DNA from: Jacaranda mimosifolia
Taxonomy: Eukaryota; Streptophyta; Magnoliopsida; Lamiales; Bignoniaceae
Length of the DNA: 64,000 nt
Assembly (NCBI GenBank): GCA_018894105.1
Contig: CM032123.1
Span: forward strand, 24,467,744-24,531,743
Direction: 5' to 3'
In this document: in pieces, positions 1 to 12,396 of the stretch
How positions within the stretch are numbered: position 1 is the stretch's first letter
Layout: the number at the start of each line of letters is the position of its first letter
Translations under genes and position numbers: made by a program
Notes under the pieces: generated by a model
Databases searched by the model: none
Told to the model about the DNA's origin: nothing
What the model saw: only the letters and a program-made list of their open reading frames with translations

Positions 1-1173
1 GGGTCACACATAAAACCAAATTGGAAATCCTACTTGATAAAGGGAATTTTCTAAGAGTTAGAAATTCCATTATGATCGATTTTGAGGAGGTAGATGGTTG
101 ACTAGTTTTTGGTCATTTTGGCTTAGTTAATTTAATTGTTAAATTGATCTAAATAATTTAAGGAGTTAAATTAAGATCAATTAAATTAAGAGTTAATGTA
201 GTTGGTGCTAAATGACTATCAATTGGTCAAGTTGACTTAAAGAGTTAAGTTAACAATAAATAGCCTAAAGAGTTAAGCTAATTGACTTAAGAGTTAAGTC
301 AAGGGTTAATTAATTAAATTAAAGTGTTTAATTTAATTAAAACAAAGAATTAATTTTTGAGAAAAAATTCAAATGAAGAGTTCATTTGGAGTGCATTAGA
401 ATTTAATTTGGGTGATATTTTATGAGATGAAATGAAGATTCCAAATGAAATTCGAATGCAAGCGAAATGTGATTTCACATGCAACTTGCTTGCTTAGGTG
501 GCATCTCATGGGAGGTGTGATGCCAACTAGCATCACACCTTCCCTTATATAAGCGTATAGAGTGGCCGATCACTTAGACGTTAAGCATAGCAAATCTAGA
601 TCTAAAAGTTAGATTCTCCTTTTCCCTCAAATTTCCCATGTGTTGCATCATGTGTTGAAACTTCACATTTTCTTCATTCCCTACCTCCAAAATCATCCTT
701 CATCCTATCTAATCTCTTCTTTATTCTCCAACTAGCATAGAAGAGATTTAGATTTTCCATTGGTGTGTGGATCTTATCATTAGAGGCAAGATAATTGGAT
801 TTCTAGCATTTTGGAGATCCTCTATTTGGGCAATAACTTGGAAGCATTTCTGGAGAGGCTTTTGGTGTTTTTATTGAGCTGAATTTTTTCCTACATCTTT
901 ATCAAGGTGTTGGTGATTTCTAGTTCAAACTCCAGCCAATTTCGAGTTTGTTTGGTTGGGCAAATGTTGTCCACAATCTGCTGCGCTAGTTGAGACTGAG
1001 TTGAAAGAGTTCAAGCATCTCTTAACAATTTCGGTTGGATTTTTCTTTTGAGGTAATTTTCTAACCTAGATCCACTTTAATAGCATGAATTAGATCCTTA
1101 GGGAGGTGTGATCAAGTTAGATTTCAGTTTTTAATGTTTTTATAATTGGATCATTGGCTCACATCTTCTTTCA
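1..1173 (+). mobile_element. copia-family LTR, left part outside window
   Basis: The sequence matches the other 2.2-kb copia LTRs here from about their position 1000 onward (the gggtcacaca block) to their 3' end. It carries the U3 hairpin array (about 120-350), a palindrome with 11-bp arms (513-523 and 530-540) and a TATA-like TTATATAAG at 545-553. The 3' end is taken at CTTCTTTCA (1173), where Tat integrase sequence begins. It may be a solo LTR inserted in the Tat element, but the left end and its target duplication are not in the window. Confidence 0.85.
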
Positions 1174-1660
1174 CTTTGGGGAGGTCATCCACCTATTTCC
1201 CTCGAGCTCTTTGTAGTCTTTTCTTTATGTGGTCAACAATGGTTCTTTTTGTTACTTTAGTTTGTCCTTTGGATTGTAGATTACCTACCAATGTAAAGTG
1301 GTGTTGGATCCGTAGGCTTTGGCACCACTTCATGATCCTCTTAGGAACTGAGTGCTATTATCGGACACAAGTGATCTCAGGGCTCCAAATTTGTATTAAT
1401 ATTTTTCCAGATAAAAGCCCAAACTATAGCATCGGTTATCTTTGTGACTGCCTTAGCCTCTACCCATTTTGTGAGATACTCGACCGCGACAATGAGGTGT
1501 ATCCATTCACCTATTGATAGGGGAAACTTTCCTACAATGCCAATGCCCCATTGGTCCAACGACCATGAGACTTCAATGCTGACCTTTCGAGCGATTGGTT
1601 GGTACGGGTGTTAGCATAAAATCGATAGGATTGACACTTGTGATAGAAGTCTATGGCATC
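1174..1660 (-). pseudogene. Tat-clade Ty3/gypsy integrase core, truncated
   Basis: This is a remnant of the integrase that inserts the cDNA of a Ty3/gypsy element. Read on the minus strand it opens with DQWGIGIVG at about 1559 and continues with YLTKWVEAKAVTKI, the start of the catalytic core with its first Asp. A frame-shifted part with RLQRARG and WVDDLP follows near 1174-1250. The third acidic position lies in a GQTKV context, where Glu is expected, so the enzyme looks dead as well as frame-broken. The C-terminal half is missing because copia LTR sequence starts at 1173. The order RT, RNase H, second RNase H, integrase in this remnant matches the complete Tat element at 23811-36344. Assignment to the Tat clade rests on that order and on motif similarity, not on a database search. 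Confidence 0.85.
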
Positions 1661-2388
1661 TTTAGTCAACGTGGGCTAAAAATAGCCTTGCCGAAGCAGT
1701 TCGTGGGCTAGTGCTTGGCTTCACAATTAGTTCCTGCATTCACCTTTGTGAATTTTGATCAATACTTTGTTCGCTTGTGTTGGTGTCAAATGATAGAACG
1801 GTGGCCCGAATAAAGACCTTTTGAAGAGTCTACCTTTTTTCTTCAAGTGTGTATCTTGCATATTGGACTTCGATCATGTGGACTTTTGCTTTGTCTAATG
1901 GTAGTTTTCCATGTCGAAGATATTCTAATATGTTGTCCTGCCAGGTTAGGGTTGCATCGCCAATCGACCAGATTGCTACATCATTGACCTCACCTTTGGA
2001 TGTGGCAAGGTTGTCCTATACCAATAAAGTTATTGTTCTTCGATAGGTGCCTTAGGTTGAGCTAGCAAGCTCAGAGAGCGTGTCGGCTTCGTTATTCTGC
2101 GACTTAGGAACTTGGTTGAGGGAGAATGATAGAAAACTTTGTTGGAGCTCCTAGATTACCGCTAAGTACTTGGCCATCAATGTCTCTGTCGCTTTGTAAG
2201 TACCATGAAAGTATTTGGCGACCAGCTGCGAGTCGGGCAGGGCTGCTAGTCGTTGGATTCCTTGGTGGATAGCCATTTTCATTTCGGTGATAAGGACTCC
2301 GTGTTCGGCCTCATTGTTGGTAACCTAAAAGTTAAGCTTTATGGCAAACTCAATCTCTATACCATCAGGTGCACCGAGTAGAATTCCC
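1661..2388 (-). pseudogene. Tat pol: zinc-binding segment and second RNase H, C-terminal part
   Basis: The minus strand encodes the end of an archaeal-type RNase H and the integrase zinc-binding segment. In the RNase H part, NNEAEHG (near 2310) and NNEADTLSELAS (near 2080) are the hallmarks of the extra RNase H of Tat elements. Near 1650-1690 GYFWPTLTKDAI-like residues and HKCQSY are what is left of the HHCC motif, with its last Cys changed to Tyr. Stops and frameshifts interrupt every frame. The domain is cut at 2388 by a solo copia LTR, and its N-terminal part resumes at 4639. The family normally uses this second RNase H between the retroviral-type RNase H and integrase. The function is dead here. 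Confidence 0.75.
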
Positions 2389-4633
2389 TATTGGAATAGT
2401 GCCCCACAACCAATTAGATTGGCATGTGAACTATTTCACTTGTGATACAATCTTGATTGAATGATATTCATTATAAATGGCTATCTTCATCTTATGCTTA
2501 TATTACTTCACTAGCATTTGGTTGAAGCCTTTAGATCACACAAGACTACAGGACTTGGTCATGTACTGGGTGGTGATCATGAAGTAAGTCTTACACGATT
2601 GTGATCTTAAATCTTCCAAGTCATTGAATCTTATAAGACAAGGCATCTGAGATTTGGATAGACTTGTACTAGCGATACATATATGCAAGAGTTGGATATT
2701 GCTTCGTTTCATAAGCAAACCATGTGAGACATGAGTATATGTTAGTAGGTGCTTGTTAGAGAACAAGTTAACTGAAGACTTGTCTGGGGATCGACTAGAT
2801 AGCTGTAGTGGAAGTCGGTAGTAGCAAGTTCTCTAGCTTATGCTAGTGCATATAATTAGTCCTTTGACCTGAGGATCCATGGTAACTATGTGTTTAGGTC
2901 TTCATGCTTTGACTTTTCTTTGACCACCTCGCAAGTCTTTTGGGTTGAGCTTGGGTATGAGCTACTTTGACATGGAGGTTTGTGAGATTTAAGATGAGAT
3001 CCATCTCTGCGTCGTTGTGAAGGACGAGTACATCTCCTGTGCATTGTATAATGGTCGATTCCAAGAAGTCCTTGCACAAGGTAGTACGACAATTTAGAAA
3101 ATGAGTTTTTCAAATTTGAGGTCATAAATTGGAATTGAACATTAGGAATAGAAACATAGTTATCGAGGCTATTAGGGAGCCGACAAATGTCTTGCTCTAG
3201 GTCTCTTTTGGAAGATAGGATACAAAAAGACCGTATTTGCATGGCAAGCATAGAACTAGAATGGTTTTCCAAAAGTATATCCATTTTGGCCAATGAGTTG
3301 GGCTCTATAGGCTTGAGATTGGATATTGACCATGGAGTTTGAGTACTTTTCAATGAATGGAGATTAATTGAATTGAGTCACAAGTTTAAAGGAGTTTAAA
3401 CTAATGTGAATATTTTGATATTCTATAATTCACAAGAGTTGTGAGCCTATATCCAATGAATGGTAGAATCTAATGGGTCACACACAAAAGTCAATTAGAA
3501 ATCCTATTTGATGAAGGGAATTTTCTAAGAGATAGAAAATTCTATCTTGACTTATTTTAAGGAGGGAAACAATTGATAATTTTGTGGTCATCTTAGTTTG
3601 GTCAATTCTAAATAATTTAAGGAATTAAATTAGACCAATTAAATTAAGGAGTTAATTTAATTGGTGTCGCATGCTTATCAATTGGTCAAGTTGACTTAAG
3701 AGTTATGTTGACACCTTCTAGCTTAAAGAGTTAAGCTAATTGACTTAAAGAGTTAAGTCAAGACTAATTAATTAAATTAAAGAGTTAATTTAATTAATGT
3801 GAAGAATTAATTTGGAGGGAAATTCAAAATGAAAGAGTTCATTTGGAATGCATTTGAATTTATTTGAATGACATTTCATGAGATGAAATGAAGATTTCAA
3901 ATGAAATTCAAATGCAAGTGAAATGTGAATTTCACATGCAACTTGCTTGCTGAGGTGGCACCTCATGGGAGGTGTGATGTCAACTAGCATCACACCTTCC
4001 CTTCCTCTATATATAGATATAGTGGCCGGCCATGTGAAGGCTAAGCTTGGAAAATCTAGATCTAATTGTTTGATTCCAATTTCCCTTCAATTTTGTGTGA
4101 TTCTCTCATGTGTTAATGCTTCTCATTTTCTTCACCTCTCTCTCTTCCTAAAATTGACATTCATCCTTGCTCATCTCTCCTTGATTTTCCAGCTGATCTA
4201 GGAGAGATATGATTTTTCATTGGTGTGTGGATCATCATATTAGAGGCAATACATTTGGATTGCTTGGCTTTTGGAGATGCATTGTAGTCCAATCAATTTG
4301 GAGGCATTTTTTGAGCGGCTTTTGATTTTATGTTTTGGCTGAATTTTTATTGGATCTTCATCAAGGTGTTGGTGATCTTGTATCTAAAATTCAGCCAATT
4401 CCAAAGTGATTTGATTGGGCAATTGTTGCTGAGATCCTGTTGTGCCACTAGAAGACAGTTTTCAAGTGTTGAAGTGTTATTCCTCTATTCCTTAGTTTTT
4501 TGGAGCATTCAAGGTAATCCTTTATCCAAATCTGAATTTGAAGCGTGATTAGATCCTTGGTTTTGAGTGTAGCCTAGTTAATTTAGCTATTTTTTAGCTT
4601 TATTATTGGATCCTAGTGCTACACTTAACTTCA
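2389..4633 (+). mobile_element. solo copia LTR, TSD TTCCC
   Basis: This complete 2245-bp LTR runs from TATTGGAATAG (consensus TGTTGGAATAG) to AACTTCA. It is flanked by a perfect 5-bp target-site duplication, TTCCC, at 2384-2388 and 4634-4638. It splits the second RNase H domain of a minus-strand Tat element, whose coding sequence continues on both sides. The pre-TATA palindrome lies at about 3970-3996 and the TATA box ctatatatag near 4007. There is no internal region, so an inserted element was reduced to one LTR by recombination between its two LTRs. The 155-aa minus-strand ORF inside it (2886-3353) is not a gene. Confidence 0.95.
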
Positions 4634-4638
4634 TTCCC

Positions 4639-5870
4639 ACTCTTCCTCCTGATACTGTTGAATTCCTGTCGGCTTGTAATATCTAGGGAAGTGTGTTTCC
4701 TGGCTTTCATTGGTCTAGTAGACCCATTCGACTAGAAAGTCAACCAACACTTGCGTCTTGATGGATGTTCTTGGTTAATAGCTGATACTGAACTCATCGA
4801 GCTCGATCTCTTACTTAGTAAGCTAGCTGGACACATCTAGTTTGGACATCATGTTCTTGAGAGGTTGGTTTGTCAATACAGTGATGCTTTGTGATTGGAA
4901 GTATGGTCTTAGTCATCAAGCCATTGTGACTACAATGAGCGCAAACTTCTCAACCTCTATGTAATTTTGTTTGACCCCTTGCAAAATTTTACTCAGGTAG
5001 TAGAGGGGTCAGTGATGTGTCTCGTCAATCAATGTAAGTACCAAACTGACCGCATCGGTCAAGATCACCAAGTAAAGGTACAGGGTTTCTTTGGGGCTCT
5101 GCTTGGCTAACAACAGTGGTTCTGATGGATACTCTTTGAGGTCCTCCAAGGCTCGATTGCACTGTTTGGTCCATTCGAATTGCTGTGCTCTTTGAAGTAT
5201 TTTGAAGAAGGAGAGGCTTTTGTTGGCCATTCTGGATATGAACTTACTTAGGGTGATTATTCGGCCTACTAGTCTTTGTACTTCTTTTATCGACCTTAGT
5301 GGCGTGATGTCCTGTATAGCTTGTATCTTTTGGGGTTTCGCCTTGATCACTCGTTGACTAACTATATAAGCTAAGAACTTTCTTCTTTGAACCCCGAATG
5401 TGCACTTAACTGGGTTGAGCTTCAGGCTATATTCCCTTAAGATCGAGAAGGTGTGTGCCAAATCTTCCAGGTGTTTGTCCTCTTTGATGCTTTTGTCTAT
5501 TATGTTGTTAACATAGACTTCCATTGACCCTCTGATCTCTTTCTTGAACATCATATTCACAAGTCAGTGGTATGTGGCCTGGCATTTTTTAGACCGAATG
5601 GCATGACTATGATGAAGCCGTACAGCCCCATGGGAACCATGAATGCAATTTTATCTCTATCGTCTAGTGCCATGAATATTTGGTGATATCCTTAAAAATC
5701 ATCTATCATGCTGAGTAGGGCACACCCTATAGTTGAGTCGGCGAGAAGGTCGATACGAGGGAAAGGGTAGGGATCTTTTAGGCAGGCTTTGATGAGGTTA
5801 GTGAAGTCATTGTACATTCTCTACTTGCCTTCACTTTTATCTACTAGGATGACATTGCACAGGCATTTTG
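4639..5870 (-). pseudogene. Tat-clade reverse transcriptase and RNase H
   Basis: On the minus strand the order is RT palm (MPFGLKNA near 5577-5609), the catalytic motif and RT thumb (LNPVKCTFG; GRIITLSKFISR), then the start of RNase H (LYLYLVILTDAVS, about 5030-5080), and finally the N-terminal edge of the second RNase H near 4640-4760. A 183-codon frame (5009-5560) covers the middle. The active-site box reads YVNN (5504-5515) instead of YVDD, so both metal-binding Asp residues are lost. Upstream, DRDKIAF and DPYPFPRID mark the fingers. The retroviral-type RNase H is split by frameshifts. The rest of pol lies beyond the solo LTR at 1174-2388. This is an old dead copy. Confidence 0.9.
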
Positions 5871-6215
5871 GAAATTAAATTTTGACGCCTGGAGGAGCTT
5901 CTCAACCTCTTCATTTATAATTTTGTTTCTTTCTTCTCTGAACACTTTTTTTTTTTTACTTAATTAGCTTTGCAGTCGGGTCGATATTTAGGCAATGAAC
6001 GATCACATCAAGGTGAGTATCTTGTAGATCGGATGCCGACCACACAAAGACGTTGATATTTTTGCGGAGAAAGTCAATGAGCATGTACTTGGTATGTAGC
6101 TTCAGTTGGGTCCCGATCTTAGTGTATTTATCTGGATTACTTGGCTCGAGCTCAATTTTCTTGAACTCCTTGGTAGGTTTGACTTTGGTACCTTTTATTT
6201 TTTACTTCTGAGAGT
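5871..6215 (-). pseudogene. Tat pol protease-RT linker remnant
   Basis: This stretch aligns by eye with the pre-RT linker of the second Tat element (about 33660-34000). Both contain the region encoding a short stretch ahead of the RT (residues like NVILVDKSEGK), followed upstream by the linker in which the complete copy shows MEYLMVDFLKKN. No frame is open for any distance, and similarity fades at about 6215. The protease and gag of this Tat copy are not recognisable beyond that point. Confidence 0.55.
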
Positions 6216-7189
6216 CATCTTTGGGGTTGGGGATGGGCAGATTGACTCCAAAGTTTGTGAGGTTAGGAAACTGCAAGGATTCGAGTTGGACATTCCTATT
6301 GGAAATAGGTCGACCCGCAATACTTAGCAAATGTTAAACTTACTGGAAGCACCTCCAGTGAAGGTCCTATAAAGCTTAAGTCAGTATTGAGCTAATGAGA
6401 AGAAATGGCTAGGGAAATATGAAGTAATAGGTTTTAACTTTGTGTACCTCGGTCTTGCTTTTGATTCGGGGATATACAGTCTTGCATCTTAGGGTTGATT
6501 TTACTTTTCTGCCCTGCTCCTCAAAATTATCTATGTCCTCTCCCGTGGGGCAACTATAGTGTTTTTGTTCCCTCAATTGGGATGACATAACTCTGGTGTA
6601 TAGTACTCTGGTGTGGCGCAGTGCATGTTCCTATATTTAGTGCGGATGGCACTTTAGAGGAGACAATATTAAATGCAAAGAATATCTTTTTATGTCACTC
6701 CTACAGTGGAGCTAGTGTTCGATCTCTGACCTTCGAAGTGGCCTAGATCATCCATGATGGACATGAGGTTGATCTTAGCGGGTTTTAGGCTAGCTGAATT
6801 TCCCCTTATATTGGCGGGATCGGGGGGGTCGACCCCAATGTTTAAGCACGGGGCGTAACATTTTGGGTCTTGTGTCTTAAGTTAAGGATGAAGTGTAACA
6901 AGAGTAGATTTAGGCCTTTATGGTTTTAAAGTTTGTAAAGGGATTTTTAGTTTACACATTGTATTTTTATTTTATGAGATTATCCAATTTATGATATGTA
7001 TTTCTTTATTTAGCTTAGTATTTGTTGAGGAAAGTACAAGATTGCATCTAATAGATTTGTGTCTTGCTTAGTGCTTATTTATAATTTGACACACCTTTTC
7101 ATAAAAAAGTTGTAATTTTCAGCAATACATTAGAAAAATTATACTTCTATTTATATGTTTCAAACTAAAGTGTAAATTAAATCGAAACA
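6216..7189. other. unassigned AT-rich DNA, possible decayed gag/leader
   Basis: I recognise no gene, LTR end or terminal repeat here. The part to about 6900 follows on from the Tat pol remnant and holds a G-run with GTCGACC words that recur in Tat elements, so it may be decayed Tat leader, gag or LTR. The 73-codon plus-strand frame at 6106-6327 has no recognisable domain. From 6900 to 7190 the sequence becomes strongly AT-rich with no open frame. Confidence 0.4.
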
Positions 7190-7355
7190 AACCGAACCAT
7201 AATAATTGATTTGGTTCATAAAATTGTTTAGCTTGATTTAAGAATTTCCAAACCATAATTATGGTTTGGTTTGGTTTGTAAGATGGGCATAGTTCGATTT
7301 GAGAATTTTCAAACCATAATTTATGGTTTGATTTGGTTTATAAAATGGTTTGACT
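7190..7355. repeat. palindromic tandem repeat, about 2.7 units of 60-68 bp
   Basis: Each unit contains accataa, then ttggtt, then a stretch like tgatttaagaattt, and units follow one another directly. Unit borders carry palindromes. CCAAACCATAA followed directly by TTATGGTTTGG is a perfect 22-bp palindrome at 7248-7269. TCAAACCATAA, one base, then TTATGGTTTGA follows near 7305-7327. The array abuts the poly(A) end of the LINE array. The source element is unknown. Confidence 0.7.
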
Positions 7356-9429
7356 TTATTTTTTTTTCTTTCTTAAGAAAAACGGCTGAATATTATTAAT
7401 CAGAATCAAAAGCAAGAGCCTGGACAATTACATCGGACTCAGATACTCTATTCTAATATGAAGACAGAGCATTTCTCCGAATAAAATGAGCACACTTGTC
7501 AGCATCAAGCTTAACATGCAGAAAAGAATAAAAATTAGCATATTGGAGAAACTCCTTGGCATCTGATACAATTAAGCTGACAAAAGAAAGATTTGTTGAG
7601 TAGTCTTGAAGTGCATAAATGACTAAGAGACAGTCACCATCAATTATAACATTTGGCTAGGAATTAATATAACATAACTCACAAGCTACCCGTACCCCTA
7701 GAGCCTCTGCTGCCTCAAGCTAAAGTGGAGCATCAACCATTTTAGAAAATCAAGTCGAAACACTATCCACTAGTATTGCGAGCAACAACACCAATTCCCA
7801 TCAATGCACAATCCTTGAATGTTGTAGCATCAAAATTAATTTAATCTTTCCACTAGAAGGTGCCACCCAAGAAACCATATAGTCTTGCTGTTCAATAGCA
7901 AAAGAAACTGGAGATGCATTTTTGAAACTTTCATGGAATGATCGAGCAAACTAAAGCACATCAGAAGGTGTCCAGTTCTTATCTCCAGATTTCCCATTGT
8001 TCATTCGGAACTAAATGTACTAGCAATAGACAAAGAAGAAATAAAAAATGCAAGCCTCTACATATTCAAAAACTTTGCGGAACTAGAGAAATACCTAACA
8101 AACTAAATGATGCAGGAAAGCATAAAGACATCAGACAACGCCCAAACTTGGGGAGCAAAATGACAATGCAAAGAGTCTTCCTCCATATTATCACAAATAT
8201 CATATAAAGGATTAGATGATAACTTTTTCTTGACCACCACATGATTAGTAGGAAGAAAATTATGACAAGCCCGCCAAGTAAACTGTTTAATGTTAGGCAG
8301 AACATTAGAAACCTAAATAAAATGATAATCTTCTTTACCGCCACCACTAGAAGACCTCTTCGCAGCTTTTAGCATTCAATTCTATACAAATAAAGTAGTA
8401 TAATATGTAGATTGAAGAGTGGACATACCCAACATTGAATTGTGCTAACAAAGTTGGTCATCATTGTTGTTGCTTCCAAGTGGAATGAGTAGTATTACTT
8501 TCTTTTCTGGACTAAAAAAATCATATCATCCAAATTCCTTTTCCATATTTCTGAAACCTCACAATAGCATCCAAGGCAAAATCTACGGAAGAGAGAATAT
8601 TTGAAATGAAAAGTCAGGTAGTAACCTTTTATCCATCCAGATATGGGGTTTGAGACCATTCCCAATTCTCCATCGAAGTCCTTGCTAAAGCAACATAAGA
8701 GACTCCCAAATGTACTTCCAAGAAAATGAGGGATTAGATCCTAACGAGGCATAGCCAACTTCACAATCTGAAAAATATTTTGCCTTATAGAGTTTTTGAG
8801 AATAATAAATTAGGTCTTGTAAGTAATTGCCACCCTTGTTTTGCTAATAAAGCCTTGTTAAATAATCGGAGGTCTCTAAATCCCAATCCTCCATTCCTTT
8901 CGCATCATCCCAAATGCTCTCATTTAACCTAATAAATTTTTCTGACTGCTGTAAAACCCCACCCAAACATCACCATCATCGACTCAATGCCGTGATTTAA
9001 AGAATTAGGTAGCTTAAAGCAACTCATAGCAAAAGTTGGAACAACTTGAATAACCGCTTTAAGTAGAACTTGTTTTCCAGCATGAGACAAGTTTTTTTCA
9101 CCTCGACCATTGATCCTATTCCAAATCTTATCATGAAGATAAGTAAATATTTCTTTTCTGGTTTTTCCACTTCCTAATGGTAGACCAACATACATTTCAT
9201 GTTTATCCATAATTCTCATGCCAAGAATACTTTGAAGGCTATATTTTTTTATGTTAGGCCATGTTCTTACCAAACACAACTAAAGATTTCTCTAAATTAA
9301 CATGTTGAGCAGAATCTGTTTCATATATCTAAAGGATATGACGAATACACTGAGTCGCTGAATTTGTTGCCTGACAAATAATTAATGTATAATCTACAAA
9401 AGAAATCTTTGGCTCAATTTGACAAATAG
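7356..9429 (-). pseudogene. LINE array unit 1: RT end, zf-RVT, RNase H, poly(A) 3' end
   Basis: This is the 3'-most copy of an L1-type LINE ORF2 fragment. Read on the minus strand it has the RT catalytic box as FVDY (9389-9400, expected F-x-DD), then the RT thumb (ORF 8929-9279 with GLPLG and AGKQVLLKAVIQ). The zf-RVT zinc-binding region follows (about 8066-8347, LPT then C-x2-C spacing). It ends with a plant-LINE RVT_3 RNase H (INFDAATF near 7830; GDC near 7640). A T-rich run on the plus strand (7350-7372) is the poly(A) tail, so this unit alone holds the true LINE 3' end. Stops and frameshifts throughout make it a pseudogene. The three upstream units lack the segment 7373-7555. Confidence 0.85.
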
Positions 9430-11360
9430 TTAGCATCTGATACAATTAGGCCGACAAATGAAAGATTTGTTGAATAGTCTCGAAGTGAATAGTCTCGAAG
9501 TGTATGAATGATGGAGAGACAATCACCATCAATTAAAACATTCAACCAGGAATGAATATAGCATAATTCAGAAGCTGCCCATGCCGCTAGAGCCTTTGCT
9601 GTCTCTAGCTAAGGTGAAGCATTAACCATTTTGGAAAACCAAGTGTCACACTGTCCACTAGCATTATGACAACAACACCAATTCTGATTGATGCATAATC
9701 TTTGAGTATTGCAGCATTAAAATTAATTTTAATCTTTCAACTAGAGGGTGTTGCCCAAGAAACCACACAGTTTTGCTGCTCAACATCCAAAGAAACCAAA
9801 GATGCATTCTTGAAATTTTCGTGAAATAAGCGAGCAAATTGAAGCACATTAAAAGGTGACTAGATTTTATTCCTAAATTTCCTATTATTCATTCAAGACC
9901 AAACATACCAACAATAGAAAAGTAAGAAATAAAAAATTCAAACCTTTACACATTCAAAAACTTTGTGGAACTAGAGGAATGCCTAACAAATCAAATGATA
10001 CAGGAAAGCATAGAGAATATCAAACAGTGCCTAAACTTGGCGAGCAAAATGACAATTCTACAAACAATGTAAAGAGTGACCTGTCACCCTCCATATTATC
10101 ACAAATGTCACATAAAGGATTATAAGATAACTCTTTCTTGACCAACATGTGATCAGTAGGAAGAAAAATTATGGCAAGCCCGCCAAGCAAACTGTTTAAC
10201 TTTTGGCAGAACATTAGAAACCCAAATAAATTGATAATCTTCCTTACCCCCATCGCTAGAAGACCCTTTCATAGCTCTTACTATTTTATCCTTAACAGAT
10301 AAAGTAATATAATAGGTGGATCAACAATGAATATACCTGACTTTGAATAACGCCAAACAAGCTGGCCATCATTACTGCTGCTTCCATGAGGAATGGATAG
10401 TATTATTTCTTTTTTGGGACTCAAAAATATTATATCAACCAAATTCCTTTTCCACATTCTTAGAACCTCATCAATCAGCTGAGACTAGCATTCAAAGGAA
10501 AAATCTGCAAGAGAGAGAACATCCAAAATAAAGGCTCAGTCAATAACCATTTATCCATCCAGATATGGGGTTTGAGGCTATTCCCAATTCTCCACTGAAG
10601 TCATTCCTAAAGCAACATAAGAGATTCCCAAATGTACTTCCAAGAAAATGAGGGATTAGGTCCTAACAAGGCGTAGACAACTTCATAATCTGAAAAATAT
10701 CTAACCTTACAGAGTTTGGAGAATAACAAATTAGGCGTTATAAGTAATCATCACCTTTGTTTTTTTTTTTAATAGAGCTTTGTTAAACAATATGAGTTCT
10801 CCAGATCCCAATCCTCCATCCCTTTTGCATCGTCCCAAATTTTCCTATTTAACATAATGAATTTTCCTGACTCATTTAGAACCCTACTCGAGCATAGCCA
10901 TCTTTGACTCAATGTCGTGAATTAAAGAATTAGGTAGCCTAAAACAACTCATAGAAAAAGTTGGAAAGGCGTGAACAACTGCTCTAATCAGAATTTCTTT
11001 TTCGCCCCAAATTTTTTTTTTCACCTCAACCCCTAATCCTATTCCAAATCTTATCACGAAGAGTAGCAATTATTTCTTTTCTTATTTTTCCAACCACCGA
11101 TGGTGGACCAAGATACTATTCATGTTTATCCACAATTCTCATGCCAAGAATACTTTGAAGGCTATATTTTTCATGTTGGGCCATGTTTTCACAAAACACA
11201 ACAGAAGATTTCTCTAAATTAACTTGCTGAGCAGAAGCTTTTTCATATATCTAAAGGATATGACGATTACACAAAGCCATTGAATTTATTGCCTGACAGA
11301 AAATTAGTGTATCATCTACAAATAATAAATGAGAAATCTTTGGTGTATTTCAACAAATAG
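9430..11360 (-). pseudogene. LINE array unit 2
   Basis: Second copy of the same LINE 3' half, about 1931 bp, starting and ending at the same junction as its neighbours (ttagcatctgatacaatt at 9430). The RT box reads FVDD (11311-11322), the only unit of the three with this box that keeps both catalytic Asp residues. The thumb is near 10884-11069. The zf-RVT segment is at 10020-10253, with CDICDNMEGD and an LPTDH stretch. The RNase H segment is at 9470-9850 and includes INFDAAIF. A small direct duplication (gaatagtctcgaagtg twice, 9475-9500) is specific to this unit. Multiple stops exclude a working protein. Confidence 0.85.
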
Positions 11361-12396
11361 TTGGCATCTGATACAATTGGGCTGAGAAATAAAAAAATTG
11401 TTGAATTATCTCGAAGTACATGAATAACTAAGAGATAATCACCATCAATTATAACATTTGGCCAGAAATGAATATAGTATAATTCATAAGCTACCTATGA
11501 CGCTAGAGCCTTCGCTGTCTTTAGCTAAAGTGGAGCATCAACTATTTAAGAAAAGAAGTCAGACATTGTCCACTAGCATTACGACCAACAACACCTATTC
11601 TGATCGATGCATAATCCTTGAATATTGCAACATCAAAATTAGTTTTAATCATTCCACTTGAAGGTGCTGCCCAAGAAACCACACAGTCCTACTATTCAAT
11701 AGCCAAAAAAAATGAAGATGGACTTTTGAAATTTGCATGGTATGAATGTAGGTGACCAGATCTGATCCCCAAATTTCCCATTATTCCTTCGGAACCAAAT
11801 GTACCAGTAGTAGATAGGGAAGAAATCAAATGTGTAAGCCTCTACACATTCCAAAACTTTGCAGAACTAGAAGAATATCTAACAAACCGAACGATACAGA
11901 AAAGCATAAGGAATATCAAATAGCGCCTAAACTTGGCGAGCAAAATCACAATGCAACAAAAAATTCAAAGAGTGTTCCTCCATATTATCACAAATATCAC
12001 ATAAAGGATTAGATGATAACTTTCTTGACCAACACATGATTAGTAGAAAGAAAATTATGGCAAGCCCGCCAAGCAAACTGTTTAAATTTAGACAGAACAT
12101 TAGAAACCTAAATAAAATGGTAATCTTCCTTACCCCCACCACTAGAAGATCCCTTCGCAGCCTTTAGCATTCGATTCTTAATAGATAAAGTAAAATAATA
12201 GACAGATCAAATAATGAACATACCCCACTTCGAATAGTGCCAAACAAGCTTGTCATCATTACTGCTGCTTCCAAGAGAAATGGATATTATTATTTCCTTT
12301 TTTGGACTCTAAAAATTCATACCAACCAAATTCCTCTACCACATTCCTGAAACCTCATCAATTAGTTGAGAAAAAATAGGGTCCAAAGGCAAAATC
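11361..12396 (-). pseudogene. LINE array unit 3, RNase H and zf-RVT part
   Basis: Third copy of the LINE 3' half, beginning at the shared junction (ttggcatctgatacaatt, 11361). It holds the RNase H remnant (11400-11720) and the zf-RVT region (ORF 11927-12142, with CDICDNMEEH on the minus strand). It is cut by a solo copia LTR at 12397, and the rest of the unit, with the RT, is at 14628-15430. With the LTR and one TSD copy removed the unit is about 1839 bp. Confidence 0.85.

Noticed and set aside
2886..3353. 155-codon minus-strand ORF in the solo LTR, with relatives at 42108-42392, 62549-62770 and 30260-30526
   Set aside because: It lies in the same place in LTR after LTR with different stops and frameshifts, has no domain and runs opposite to the element. 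It is a by-product of LTR repetition.
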